DNA of 64,000 bases, from the NCBI RefSeq assembly GCF_029962835.1, contig NC_080586.1, positions 65,914,001 to 65,978,000 of the forward strand. The letters are read 5' to 3'. This document shows positions 1 to 11,935 of this stretch, one piece after another. Position 1 is the first letter of the stretch, and each line of letters begins with the position of its first letter. The translations under genes were made by a program, and so were the position numbers. The notes below the pieces were generated by a model that was not told the origin of the DNA, made no database searches, and was given only the letters and a program-made list of their open reading frames with translations. The DNA is from Magnolia sinica (taxonomy: Eukaryota; Streptophyta; Magnoliopsida; Magnoliales; Magnoliaceae).

Positions 1-534
1 AATTCCAATCATCATGTAGAATGAAACCTGATATAGGTTCAACCATCTCTTTATGATTCGGGCCCGAGACTTTGTCGAAGTTGGCTTGGATGTCAATTAA
101 TCCCCTTGGTCTTCAGAATCTTCTGAATTACTAGTAGTTCTCTGAACGTCTCTACAAAAATTTTCCATTTAAAAAAGATTGTAAAAGGCAATCTTGCATA
201 TGAAATCACATCTAGTTGTGAAATAAAATATACTCATTTAGTGGATCTTTTATACCTGTGCCAGGCACATTCCTCATTTAATGGGCACGTTAATCGTGCC
301 ATGTGGCATGCGACGATTCATCCCCTTAAAGGGCATGGTAAGGGTCTGTATCGTTGTAACAGTGACAAAATGCGTAATGTTGAAGGATGATCGAACGCAT
401 ATTTTCTCCAAGTGCGAGTATGATTGTGAGTTTACTAAACATGCGGGTTTCCACATGGCATATTCTTATTAGTCCACGTCAGGGCACTGAAAATGAGTGT
501 AAATATAGTTTAGAGAAATGCTTGAAAAGATGCG

Positions 535-740
535 TGATCTTTAGGATTCCCACAACAATGTATTGTGATAATGGGATAGCTATCTCTTTACAAAGAACTT
601 GATGTCCCATAGATAAGCATAATGATATTCATTAACACTTCATCTAGGAAATCATAAAAAGTCATGACATCAAACTCAAATATTACAAGTCACATGGTCA
701 GGTCGTTGAGATATTCATGATCAATTTTTAAAGAGTCTAA
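535..740 (+). pseudogene. Ty1/copia RNase H relic
   Basis: One frame, interrupted by several stops, keeps the spacing of the end of a copia RNase H domain: a YCDN-like start, then H-x3-H with HFI and E after it, then a GQVVEIF segment where copia elements usually have QLADIFTK. No LTR or intact reading frame was found around it. The match rests on motif order only, so this is a decayed fragment of moderate certainty. Confidence 0.5.
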
Positions 741-870
741 TTTAATAGAGGCTATTGGAAGTATATATAAATAATACTTTCTAAGTCCATTGTCCTAAGC
801 AAATAGGAATTTTCAATGTATATTGTTGAGAGCTTACACTACAAGTCCTATTTAGAGATATATGCTACTT

Positions 871-1608
871 AGGGAGTGTTTGTTTTCTTATTTACATATG
901 GAAGTAAAAGTAAATAAATAATTATTATTTCCCATAAGAAATACACAGTAGCCGCCCATACATAGTGACATTTGATTTGACTTGACACTAATATCAAGAA
1001 AAATTTTCAAAATTTATCGAGCCTGCCATGATATATGTGTCTTATCCAAGCCGTCCATTCATTGTAATAGCTTGTTTTAAGGCATAAACCAAAAATCGAG
1101 GAAAATCCAAAGTGTAAGCGGACCACAACACAAGAAAGACGGGGATTAAACACACACATTGAAAACTTCTTGTGGGCCATAGGCGTTTTGTATCGAGTTG
1201 ATATTTGTGTTTTCCCTTCATCCGTGTCTGTGTGATCATATGAACAGGTTGGATCATAGAAACGAATCAGTGTGGGACCCACGGATGGCTTCACATTTTA
1301 ACGATGGATGTCAATATCTCCTTGTTTGTCACAGTGTCGTCCACTTGAGCTTATAATCTACCTACTTTTTTGGCGCAAACCCTAAAATAATTTGATAAAA
1401 TAGATAGACGGCATGGATTGATCACATACATCATAGTGAGATCCACAAATTTCACTAAGTCATTCCCATCCATTTTTTCAAAAAGTAATTTCCAAAAATT
1501 GATGGGTAATTACCCTTTCTATTCCATTTCTTCCTAACAATAGAAATAGGTTATAATTACCTATTTACCACCATTTAAAATGTTAAATAGGAAAACAAAC
1601 ATACCCTT
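871..1608. mobile_element. Non-autonomous TIR element with internal CATGATG block
   Basis: The left end (AGGGAGTGTTTGTTTTC) and the right end (GAAAACAAACATACCCTT) are imperfect inverted repeats. Inside, from about 1020 to 1470, lies one unit of the window's commonest repeat: a CATGATATATG start, ...CCGTCCATTC..., central 'aacttcttgtgggcc' and 'gttgatatttgtg' blocks, and an inverted end with ACATACATCATAG. The coding-looking ORFs inside have no recognisable domain. It is a MITE-like element, and no clear target-site duplication was fixed. Confidence 0.6.
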
Positions 1609-1889
1609 GAAGTCCTTGGTTTTTTAAATATATATGCATTGGCAAGGTTATTGGCTCAACTTAAATCAATTTCTCCTTCCCCTATGTGTAGAAATTAAAA
1701 TGTATTCATGCATTCATCTTTTGAAATATTTCTTCCTAAGTTCTTGTACACTAAAGTCCACTTTAATTTTCTAAATAGCCAATAATTACCTTGTAAATGA
1801 GTAATGATTATTTATTTAAAAAATTGCTGCATGGTTGCCCATACTTGATTTAGCATGCCATACTTTTTCAACACCAAAACTGATGAAGT

Positions 1890-2100
1890 GCAAAATACGT
1901 GTAGCCCACCATGATGTATGTGACTTATTCACATATTTTATCAATTATGCCAGCTGAATTTAGGGCATGAGCCAAAAAATGAGGTAGTTCCAAAGCTGAA
2001 GTAAACCTCGCCAGGTGAAAAAGGAAGCTAAACACCTGCTGATGAAAACTTCTTACAGCCACTGTTTCCTTTGGTGTGGGCCAACTGAATGTTTGATTTA
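1890..2100 (+). mobile_element. Partial CATGATG-type TIR element
   Basis: It starts with GTAGCCCACCATGATGTATG and follows the family order ('gggcatgagccaaaaaatgagg', then 'aacttcttacagcc'), then breaks off near 2100. The inverted partner end is missing, so this is a truncated copy. Confidence 0.5.
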
Positions 2101-2224
2101 CCTTATTTTTCAGCTAATACTTCAAAGCGTCAGGGTAAAAAGAATGGATGGCAAGGATACGTCATATGAGTCGGGATCCTCTGTTATTAGGTCAACAGAG
2201 AATTCCTGTTACCACTTTGATTTA

Positions 2225-2701
2225 CCTTTGGCACGTCCAGTTAATTAATTATAACATCTCGCGAATGTTTGCCACTTTGGCATGTCTGCTGCGAGTCCGC
2301 CCTTCAACCTCTTCTCGCGCAGAGAAAGGGAGAGATGAAAATGGAGATTTTGCATTTGACAATTTGCATTTGAGAGAGAGAAACATACCAAAGTTGATTG
2401 AAGATGAGGTTTTGCGATCGAAGATTTGCAGAGTGTGGAGATGATAGAGAGTAGAATTTTAAAGCCTGTTTGGCTGCTGGGAATGGTCTTCCCTGGTTTT
2501 GTATTTCCTTGAAAATCTCAGAAAATGATTCTTCGTTGAGACTGATTTCTCGGGAAGCCTGAAATCTGTTTGGTGTTGTCATTCGTCCACAAGTCGGGTT
2601 GGACGCGGATTAGCTAACAAGAGGGTGAGTACCAAGACTCGCTACTGAAGCGACGTCGTCAAGTTCTGTGGGCCCACCATGATGTATATTTTGTATCAAC
2701 A
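2225..2701 (+). repeat. Third copy of the palindrome-centre repeat
   Basis: This 477-bp block matches 20303-20779 in the same orientation and 19314-19790 in reverse, with the same length and only scattered substitutions. It starts at the exact point where the AT-rich palindrome core stops (cctttggcacgt) and ends inside a CATGATG element (tgtatcaac). It carries 'aagcctgtttggctgctggg' and 'cgggttggacgcggattagc' blocks. It is a dispersed copy of one half of the central foldback structure. Confidence 0.85.
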
Positions 2702-2769
2702 TTGAACCTATCCAACATTGAACCTATCTTTATCGATCTTGGGTTTTTGGTTGGATAGGTTCAATGTTG
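2697..2769. repeat. 20-bp inverted repeat, hairpin-forming
   Basis: CAACATTGAACCTATCCAAC at 2697-2716 is the exact reverse complement of 2750-2769. The left half is partly repeated in direct orientation (aacattgaacctatc, about 2713-2727). It sits at the exact break where homology to the palindrome centre ends. Confidence 0.85.
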
Positions 2770-3184
2770 TCAAATCGCCTAAGCGTTGTATGCGAACCAG
2801 CATGTGTGATTGCTTATGTGACGCAAAATCGCATGGGCGATAGCACATGTTTTTTTTTTTAGTAAAAAAATTAAAAAAGGGAAAATTTTCTGAAAAAATT
2901 GGAAAAAATTACTATAACTAATCCAAATTGTTTTTCTTATATATTTCATTCTAATTTGTGTAATTAGTAGTTGGTACTTGGTACCTTACCTACTATGGTA
3001 CTTCCTAAGCTATAACAAGTTAATAACCAACATGTAAAAAATAATAACAAGTCAACAACTTATTAAAAATTAATTAATTTTTTATTGAGAAATGAAATCT
3101 TGAAGAATGAAGACTACTATATACATTACTTACAATTACAGGTTATAACTTAGAAATTACAAATTTACAATACAAGTATACAAC

Positions 3185-4010
3185 TTACAATTTACAAAAT
3201 ATACAAACTACCATATACATTGATCCCTCTCCCATTGTAGCACATCACTACCGCCATCATCAAAGTCCTCTCCTTCTTCAATGTGCACTTCATCTTCTTT
3301 TGTTTCTTCATCATCTGCCCGAACAAGTTGCTTATCCACATCCAATGATTGAGCATCTTCTTCATGCACTTCAATCTCAATCTCATCTTCTTGGTCTTGA
3401 CTGCTACTAGGCTTCGCGCTACTTCAAGCCCCTCTTATTTACCTGAGAATCTTTGCCACGTGCCAATCCATAAGCGGCGTCTTCAACTTGGGCCTATGTC
3501 AAGGACTCGCCTGCAAAGACTGGAGCATCTGTCTCCACAAGCCACTTACCATTTGCCTTCAAATCATCTAGGCAGATAGGATCATAGAAACTAGACTTTT
3601 CTCGCCTAGCTTGAAGTTGTTACCGTAGCTTCTAATTATACTGGATGAAGATTCGTTGGGTTTCTTTTATTCAAGATAATTTTTTTAAAAAAAATTAAAA
3701 TAAAATAAAAAATCGTGTGAATCTATATAACATTCGAAAATTTCAATTAAAAGTGAATTAGAATTGAGCTAAAAGTTGATGATGGTCGCTTACTTTTACG
3801 ATTAGTAAACTGAAAGTGAATTGTAGAACTTCAAGTCTTCAACTTACTAACTCGAATGTACTCCAATTGCACTCACAACCTCCCGCAAAATACATAAGGC
3901 TAATAATTCTCATGGCCAGCTTCTGTTACACCGGATCCCTCTTGTTTGGGTCAACTCCATACATTGACCACCATCTAGTTGTGCTAATGAGTTTAAGTTA
4001 GACACTTAGA
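3185..4010 (-). pseudogene. hAT-family transposase C-terminal relic
   Basis: On the minus strand, from about 4000 to 3800, the translation keeps the hAT dimerisation signature: WW near the start, then an 'AxRIISLxxxAGGCExNWSTFE'-like stretch matching the usual C-E-R-N-W-S core. Around 3580-3480 follows a DP(I)xLDDL...W-V-E block typical of the tail of these proteins, and then an acidic tail at 3386-3190. Stops and frame breaks run throughout. The N-terminal and catalytic parts are absent, so this is a dead 3' fragment. Confidence 0.6.
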
Positions 4011-4079
4011 CTTCTTAAATTGTAAGTTGAAACTTGTAAGAACTAAGAAGTAAGAACAACCGTATGCATACTTCGTAGA

Positions 4080-4232
4080 AGTGCATACTTACTAGGCAAT
4101 TTTATTTGGGAGAAGATTGCATCCAAAGAGTTCATCAGGCCCAGTTGGCGGATATCTTCACTAAAACATTACCTTATACATAGGGTAGAATAATATGTAG
4201 CAAGCTGGGCATGATTAATATGTATGGTCCAG
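4080..4232 (+). pseudogene. Ty1/copia RNase H C-terminus relic
   Basis: Two frames together give the usual copia end: EKIASKEFIRP followed, after a one-base shift, by QLADIFTKTLP and then a KLGMINMYGPAWL tail. A purine-rich stretch (aaaagaaagggag, about 4245-4257) follows and could be the polypurine tract. The reading frame is broken and no upstream polyprotein remains. The ORFs at 4211-4669 are downstream of this tract and carry no known domain. Confidence 0.7.
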
Positions 4233-4239
4233 CTTGGCT

Positions 4240-5835
4240 GTTTATAAAAGAAAGGGAGTGGAGATTAGGGTTTGAGAATGCAAACCCATTCTCGTCTCTA
4301 CATGATTTTCCCTTGTCCTTTCTCCCATCTCGATCTATCTTCCCTATTTTTACTCTCACTCTCTCTCAGTTCTTCACTTCTTGCTTTTCTTCTCTCCCGT
4401 GTGTGAGAATTTGTGTGGAGTCAGATGCTGTCTCCATCTTGGCCCACTATTTTACAACACCATTCGAGAGACTTATCCTTTCATCAAATTCATCTGGATC
4501 ACCCGTGAGCCCTGGCTCAGCCTCCCACTTGCCCAACACTTCATCAAACATACTGAGGAATCACGGGATTTCCTTGGCATCGAGGAATTTCTGTATTGAA
4601 AGGGGTGAGAGTGAGGGAGCATGCTCTCTCTCTCTGGATTATTTATTTATTTATTATTTTTTTTTGTAGATCTTTGCAGTCACATTTATAGACGAGAAGC
4701 AAAACATGATAAGCTTCAACGACAGCAGGAACCAAAACTAGGAAAACAACGATGGAGCCTAAAAAAAACAATAAACAAAAGCAAATCAAAAGGAAAACAA
4801 GATGCTGATACCACAAATGAGTTGAACCGCAAAACTGACTCATCTCCTATTAATAACAACAAGCCAATCCCTGCACACACCAGACTTGGTGAGACTCTAC
4901 CATGGAGTTGGTCTCTTAGGCATTTGAGAAAAAGAAATGGCCCTACCATTACAAAGGTCCCACACTTCTTCAATTAAACCCACCACTCTCCAGGAGAATA
5001 ACATTGTAAATAATAGGACCTGAAACCAATCTTAGAAATTTGGAGGGCCACTGCTTCAGCATAATTAGAGTCCTTAGTTCCAACAGGACCAAGAATTCCA
5101 CGATAGTAACATTGCAATCACATAAGATGCTCTGAACTTCTGAAGGCCTGGGATTGCCTAGGTTCTCTACCCTAGTTAATTGCAGTGGTCTTTGAATAGC
5201 ACACACATAAGCCTATCAGCTAGGATGATCACATTAGGTTGGTTGTGCCTAGATTTCCCCTCCAAGCAACATCAAGTCTCTATGATATTGGTCACAACAT
5301 TCTTCACAGACAGTGAACTCCTTGATATCATCAATTGCAATTTTGAAGAGTGGCTTGCATGTAGAAGTCCCTGTTGAATGTAACTTCCTACTAAGCACCT
5401 CACCACATGTTTTCTTTAGATCAGTTTTTAGGTTTTAGTTTTTTGAGCTGATCCATTGCATCTCGTGGCTGCAGATATTGGAATCACCTTTCAAATGCGG
5501 ATTTTTACCTAACCTGACTATTTTCAGGCCATGATCAGACATCTTCTGATTGAGGAAATTTTTTGGGGTACAACCCATCCATGATGGGGCCCACCCATTG
5601 AATGATCAGTGTAGGCCTCCAAAGGTGACTCACCTCACCTGTACTGTTTTGAGGTCGAATAGAAAATGCTTTTTCTTTTGATTGGGCATCATATGACACT
5701 TTATATGGATCTGACTGATGATTGTTTCTGCATTAGCAGTACTGGCTGGTCATCAATAATCGGGATTGTCAAGATTACCAACTAATGTCAGTTTTCCGAC
5801 TTGATTGGAGGAGTGTTCTGCTTCTGATTATTTTC
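4240..5835. other. No recognised gene
   Basis: After the copia fragment, 4245-4680 may be remnant LTR or leader (TATAAAAG at 4241, a CT-rich stretch). The stretch 4680-5540 has short ORFs without recognisable domains. Around 5570-5650 is a small 'catgatggggcccaccc' repeat piece. No splice-supported gene was seen. Confidence 0.4.
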
Positions 5836-5837
5836 AT

Positions 5838-6168
5838 TGAGGCCAAGTTTGCATAACAGGGATTCCATGCCAAATAATGGAAAAAAGGAAAAGGGTTTTC
5901 CTTTGATGTGACAACTTGTGTTGTTAAGATAGCCAAAAAAAGAGTGGATTCCATAAAGGATTTTTTGCACTTTTCTGTAATTTGAATTCTTGGCAGAAGA
6001 AACTAGGTGACTGTTGTGAGAGGAATATGATATTTGCACTTTCTATCCAAACAAGAAATCAAAAATTGGAATCCATGATTCAATAATACTCATGGAAATC
6101 ATCATTAGATAATTATTCTTATTTTTTCCTTTTCTTTTCCTCGGATTCCACCTATCCAAACATGCTCC
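5838..6168. mobile_element. hAT-like MITE, intact copy at left palindrome edge
   Basis: The ends are imperfect inverted repeats: GGCCAAGTTTGCATAACAGG at 5841 and GGATTCCACCTATCCAAACA near 6143-6162. Palindrome homology begins inside it, at 6000. The mirror copy in the right arm (about 29650-29819) is cut at the matching position, so only the left copy keeps both ends. Confidence 0.6.
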
Positions 6169-6469
6169 GAAGTAGGATAACAGCAGGAAAGGAAATCACA
6201 AGCACCAAAGGAAATGCCATTCTCCCACTAAGGAATATTGGACTACAGGAGCTGAGAAAGCCCTGCAATCAGCACCTTTGTAAGGGAAACCATGTAGACA
6301 TTGGATTCATGATGAACTGCCAAATGAAAAGCTATGTTAAGTGACAATATCTCCCAAATACTGTACTGTTAGCCTCTAAATGCTGGCTATATCCATTAGA
6401 TTCATGTATGCTATGCAGTGTCTGTTTTCATTCTATATCAAAGCTTGCGACTGGCTTCAATTGGTTATT

Positions 6470-6985
6470 CATCGGTTCACTTTCTAGGATGATCGATATT
6501 TTTTCTTTTGCACGGGCGGTTGAAGCATTGGGCGTGACACAATTTTGGTAAGTTGTGATTTGCTTGGGGTGAATGTTTGTCACTGGTTTCCCAAACTATT
6601 TCTTGTCTTACACATTTCTTTGTTCGTTGTGGTTGTAGAAAGGAATTGCCTCTTATGGACATTGCTGCAATGTATGCCATGAGCTTGTCTTTCCGCATTA
6701 ACCTTGCATTAACCTCTAATGACAAGGGCACTGAGAGCACCTATATAAGCAAGTTGGTCGGAGTGAAGGAGTAGGTGCGGTTACAAGTTTTGACTATGAA
6801 TTGGGTTTTTTGGACCCAGGAAATCCATCCGATATGTGACCTCCTTGAAAACCCGATTGCAGTTAGCAACTGCCAGTCTCCTGACGCCAATCGTCTTTGG
6901 GTATTGAATTCGTCAAAGCTTAACGGAGGACATATGTACATGCCTTCACATCTTATGTGGGGCGGGCTTCAGTGGTACCAGTAGC
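6470..6985 (+). other. Gene-like fragment, left arm copy
   Basis: The segment reads like two exons around a short intron: an open stretch ending ...ALGVTQFW, a donor gtaagttg near 6549, a TG/CT-rich intron, an acceptor ttgtag near 6639, then KELPLMDIAAMYAMSLSF... and on to 6774. I do not recognise the protein. The mirror copy lies at about 28845-29345 on the other strand. It could be a captured host exon or chance. Nothing shows expression. Confidence 0.25.
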
Positions 6986-7219
6986 ACCATATGCTGTCTG
7001 GTAGCAGGAAAATGTGGGCTCACTTGATGTATTCACACCATCCATGCTGTTTTATCAGATGTGTCACATCAGGAAACTTTTGAGGAACCGAAACTCAGCC
7101 GGATCCAGAATTAAGGTGGGCTGCCCTGCAGCGGCCCCATCTTACATTGTTAGCTACTTCATATTCTACATTTAGGCACGACTTCATTGTGGGGAGCGCC
7201 ATTGTTTGAATTATCTCTG

Positions 7220-8660
7220 ATATTATTGTTATCTCCAGCTTCGCGATGCTGATAGCGATACTGATAACATTGGTAGTGATACCGATAACACTGGTAGTAT
7301 TAGAAATTCCAGGCATTAGTAATGCATTGCGAAGTATTGCCGACACATCGATATCACCAATATTTTCAAATATGTAAATACCAGCCAATGTATCGATATA
7401 GCCAATATTTTTTTACCGTATAAATTCTAGGTGACGCATGTATCACAAGTGTATCGGCAATATTTTAATAACATTGCCAATATAGAGATCACAAAAAGTT
7501 TGTTTATTAAAAAAATATATCTTATTTTTTTTATGAGCACATTGTTGTATGCAGTTTTCAATTTGTTGTTGCTTAATGTCGTGGGTAAAAATGGATTGAC
7601 TTGAGGCAACCGACATAGGATAATAGTGGCAACAGGAAGGTAACCCAGGTTGAATGACCAAGCGCGACTTCCATGGATGGTTTGATAACCCGACCACGAG
7701 TAGGGAACCTCGTCATTAGTTCCCGCTAAGTTTCTATATGGGTCAACCTGTTCCTAGCTGAACTCTCGACTCTGGAAGATTGACATCGGGACAACATTGA
7801 CCCTTAAACCTACAGCTCAGCCTCATCTGGTTGAGTTCGGCTATCTAGAGCTGGTCGGGCTCAGCTAGCTATCTGGCGCAACCTTTCCAGGTTCCGACCA
7901 GATAGCTTTATCACTAAAAATAGTTCTGAGATCTCATCCAAGGATTTCAGAAGACAGCTATAATGAGCAGCTACCTTGTAGGGAGTTTTCCATCTATGTA
8001 AATCCGCATCAGGGCTATAAATGGGGCCCTCCAATCTACAGGAAAGGTTACGTACTCAAACCCTGACACACCTAAACCTAGATTCCCTATCTAACTTTGG
8101 CATCGGAGGCTCCTCTACCTTGGCCAGTATTTCCATTGTTGTTTTACTTGTGTATGGACCCAAAGGTCTGGTTAGAACAACAATAAAAACATTAACAGCT
8201 AATATTAGTAATATCTCAATATTATCATTATTGCAACATATGCAATATCAAGACCAAAATCTTTCGTTTCATTTCCAATTGTCAACGATTTCTTAGCAAA
8301 AATATTGTGAGTTATTGGTATTATGCAATATCGATGGATATTTGGATGGAAGGTTGCATTGATGATTGAATGGTTAGATGGGATGAATGAGCTGGACTAT
8401 GTCTTATAACGACACATGCTTTTAAGCCCCAATTAAATAGAAACTTATTATGTATTAATTTTTTTCAGAAAATTTTTATTCCTAAATATGTAAATATGTG
8501 TCTTTTAGCATTTGCCGAAGATTCATTGAAAATTCTACTGATTTTCCCCCATTTCTGGTTATCAACGATATTATCGGCGATCTCAATATTGTTTTCGTAC
8601 CCCTGTCCAGCGAAACTTGTAGCAATACTGATATTTTGAACACTGGGTAACATTAGGACT
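7220..8660. repeat. ATCG-rich repeats and LTR-like fragment
   Basis: The stretches 7230-7500 and 8200-8650 are full of gatac/cgata/atattg words (for example 'gataacattggtagtgatac', 'atattatcggcgatctc') in both orientations, as in decayed foldback repeats. Between them, 7690-8180 holds an LTR-like piece ('ctataaatggggccctcc', 'catcggaggctcctctacc') resembling, in reverse, the start of the solo LTR at 46813. The ORFs here are shadows of repeat sequence. Confidence 0.4.
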
Positions 8661-10378
8661 TGGTGTGGACATATGTCCCACCATTTATAGATCGTTGGTG
8701 GTGATTTAATGATCATTTCAAAATTTGAACGTTCGAAAAAATATTTTGAAATTTGTCATAAGGTTCTGGCTCACTATTATCAAACAACAGGAAGTATCTG
8801 CACCCTGACTTCTGGTGCACCTTGTGCACACATGACCTTCTCCACTTCACATATCTACCTACTTTCGAACTGGTGTGAACATGATTTCTGATTGCGAAAG
8901 AGGAAAGCGGCACTGGAGGATCAAAATGAGAAAAGACGGATCATACCTACTATTACTATTTTCTCACTCCACAAGTGCATCCAGGTCAGTTTCCTTTATC
9001 CTCCCAATTCTATTTTTTCAGATATGGTTGTGGAATCATCTATCTATTGATGCAAAACTGCTAATATCACGTGAGCATGCAGGAAAAAGATGTCATATGC
9101 AAGATGTAAGCCCCGTATCCTAGACTGTACCGTTCCTTAGGCTTCCGCGGTCTTTTCGGTCGAATTTTGGCAACCTTCGACCCTTAACCGGTAATTGCGT
9201 GCGACCTGGATTCTCGTGCCGTCAACCCGAGTTGACTCAACCCAAGGCTTGTACCCTAGCGACCACGTCGTCGCCGCGGTTCCGATGCCGCGACTCGCGC
9301 GCTGATGCGATGCTCTGGTTGGGAGATGTGGGCCAGCGTTCGGTGCGAGAAAACGCCGCGCGTGCGAATCCCGAGAGAATCTCTACAAGGTGTCACATCA
9401 ATCAATCAATCCTATCAATCCCATCATGTCAAGTACACATCAACTTTCACCCTTTCCCAAGCAACCCTCAAAGTAAAAAAAAAGCTCTTACACCACCCAT
9501 ACCCTTTCTTACACCTTTAGCCAAAAAAGTCAAAAGTTCTTACACTCCCATCCCTCTCTCCCATCCATCACTCCATCACCCATCACTCCCTCTCTCTCTC
9601 TCTCCCTTACAAGTCTCTCTCTCATTCCATACTCTCCCATAAGCAAGTCCCATACATATGAGTCCCCCATGGTGAGAAAATTGCATTTGTGAGGCTCACC
9701 TTTTCTACCCCTTCATCTCTCATCTCAACCATCCATTTTTCATCTTCCTCCATCAAAGAGGAGCACTAGGAGCTAAGGAAGCCAAGGAAGCAAGAAGATC
9801 AAGCGGTGGGTGTTTTTATAGGGTAGATTTTGATGTTTTTAAGATGGGCCAAGTGAGGCCAACCGATCAATGGTTTGGATCTCACTTTGGACCCTAAGAT
9901 GTGGCCGATGGCCCACTTGGATCATCATGATCGTTCCATGATGGGGCCATTCTCCATGGACCCCATCATGATGTTTATTTCCTTGCATGCTTAGGGTCAT
10001 CTAGACCGTCTATTTTAGTGGAGAAGGGATCTCCACCGTTGGATTTCAATTCCATGGACCCACATGTAATGGGACCCACTTGATGTATGATTTAGTGCAA
10101 GGGAGGGCTCATAGTGCCGGGGTCCCTCCATCACGCGGGTCTCACTCTCTATCTCTCTCCCTTTCATTTTATTTTTATTTTTATTTTATTTTTTTTATTT
10201 CATTTTTTTTGTTGTTGTGATGATAATGAGGTTATGTGGCCCACTTGAATGGACCCACCAAGAAGTAGGTATTCTATCCGACCCATTTATAAGTGGGGCC
10301 CACCTTATATATGTAGTACCATGCCCTCATCATTTGGTGGCCCACCTAAGCAAGGCCCACCTCCAACCAACATAGAAA

Positions 10379-10402
10379 GTCCAGCGTCCAGGGACGCTGG
10401 AC
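10379..10402. repeat. Perfect 11-bp inverted repeat
   Basis: GTCCAGCGTCC, two bases, then GGACGCTGGAC form a tight GC-rich hairpin inside the 4.25-kb LTR. Possible regulatory or chance structure. Confidence 0.7.
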
Positions 10403-10439
10403 GTTGCTGGAAAGACACAAATATCAGCCTTTTTCCAAA

Positions 10440-11235
10440 GGTTTGGGGTGGTCCACTTATGTAGGCCCCACCTTGATGTATGTATTAAATCCACACCATC
10501 CATTCCTTTCCCAAGCCATTTTTAGGCGTTGAGTCCAAAGATGGGACCGATCAGATTTTCAGGCGGGCCATAACATGGCAAACAGTGAGTTTACCATTGA
10601 AATGTCCCATATTGCTTCTATACACCGAAACAGGCCCAATATTGGGCTTGTTTTGCTTGTCTAGAGCCATGGAGGGCCATTGGACGGAGTGGATTATCGG
10701 ACGTGGGCCCCACCTGTGAAAAACCACAGGAAATCTCTTTAAAAAAAAAAAAGGAGCTTGGGCAGCAGCAACGCTGCTGCCGTTGTCAGAGAGTAGGCAG
10801 CGCCTGCCGCTACCTGCGTCAGCGTCCAGCTGACGGACGGTTGGGTAGCCTCTCACGGCTGTAGCCGTGGGCCCCACCTTGATGTTTATATACTATCTAA
10901 ATCGTTCATAGGGTGGGCCACCCCCTGACGTGGTCCCACGCCAAAAATCAGCTTGATCCAAGACTCAGGTGGCCCACACCGTAGGAAACAGTGGGATTAA
11001 ACCTCCATCTTTGAAACTCTTTTTGGGCCCACAGAAGTTTTGGATCAGGGTGGAAATTTGTGTCCACCCTTCATCTAGGCCTACGTGGCCCTATCAACGG
11101 GTGGGATGGAATATAAACTTTAGGGTGGGCCCCACATGGAGCCCACAAGGATGCATGTGTTTCATTACCACCGTCTGCCTGGACTGTGGAACCCTCTGTG
11201 ATGTTTATTTGTTACCCCACCGTCCTGGACGGTGG
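10440..11235. repeat. CATGATG-family-like blocks inside LTR
   Basis: Two successive stretches (10440-10720 and 10865-11235) follow the order of the dispersed TIR element: 'ggccccaccttgatg', 'aaatccacaccatcc', a middle 'cccacagaagttttgg' and 'atggacggagtgg'. They are part of the LTR body and are diverged, so the resemblance may be an old insertion. Confidence 0.45.
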
Positions 11236-11290
11236 GTGTGTGCGTGCCTGTGATGGTGTGGTGCTTGCGTGTGTGGTGCATGCGTGTGTG

Positions 11291-11293
<3 letters not shown>

Positions 11294-11322
<29 letters not shown>
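11294..11322. repeat. (TA)n microsatellite
   Basis: A run of about 14 TA units, followed by an irregular AT-rich stretch to 11396. Confidence 0.9.
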
Positions 11323-11328
<6 letters not shown>

Positions 11329-11399
11329 TAATATTATATTATATATAATATTATATGTAATGTATACATATTATATAGTATATCATATATAATATAAAG

Positions 11400-11935
11400 G
11401 TGGGGGAAGGCCCATTTCAGTTCACTTATGGGCTAGGATTGAGGCCCACTTTAATGTATATGCAAGGCCCATGGGTCCGGGCCCATTTAATGCATTAGGG
11501 GCCAATGGGTCGAGGCCCATTAAGATGTAATGGGGCCAATGGGTTGAGGCCCACTTGATGTACATATAGGGCCCAATTGGTGTGATCCATTTGATACTCA
11601 TAAGGCCCATGAGATTAGGCCCATTTAATGCATTCTAAGGCCCATGGGTTATGGCCCATTAAAAATGTTTTGGGGCCTATGGGTTAGGCCCATTTGATGT
11701 ACATATGGGGGCCCGATTGGCGAGGCCCATTTGATATATAAGGCCCATGTGAGTAGGCCCATTTGATGCATTCTAAGGCCCACGGGTTATGGCCCATTGC
11801 AATGCACATAAGGCCCATTGGTGTGGCCCATTGATGTGGCTCACTTGATGAACATGAGGCCCATATGGTACGGCCCATTTGATGTATTGAAGGCCCAATG
11901 GGATATACCTAAGGTTCATTGCAATGTGCAGCCCC
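11400..11935. repeat. GGCCCAT minisatellite
   Basis: Degenerate tandem units of roughly 40-50 bp built on 'aggcccatgggt' plus 'ggcccatttgatgta'. A longer phrase, 'cattctaaggccca', recurs near 11633 and 11770, suggesting a higher-order unit of about 140 bp. The region is strongly depleted of stops in one frame, which creates false ORFs. Confidence 0.75.

Noticed and set aside
4211..4669. 152-residue ORF
   Set aside because: Follows the copia RNase H relic and looks like LTR or leader sequence; no domain.
9199..9642. 147-residue ORF
   Set aside because: Lies in the LTR leader; low-complexity Pro/Ser/Leu tail from CT-rich sequence.
11400..11935. CRISPR-like spaced repeats
   Set aside because: Units are degenerate with no constant repeat and spacer pattern, in a plant LTR.
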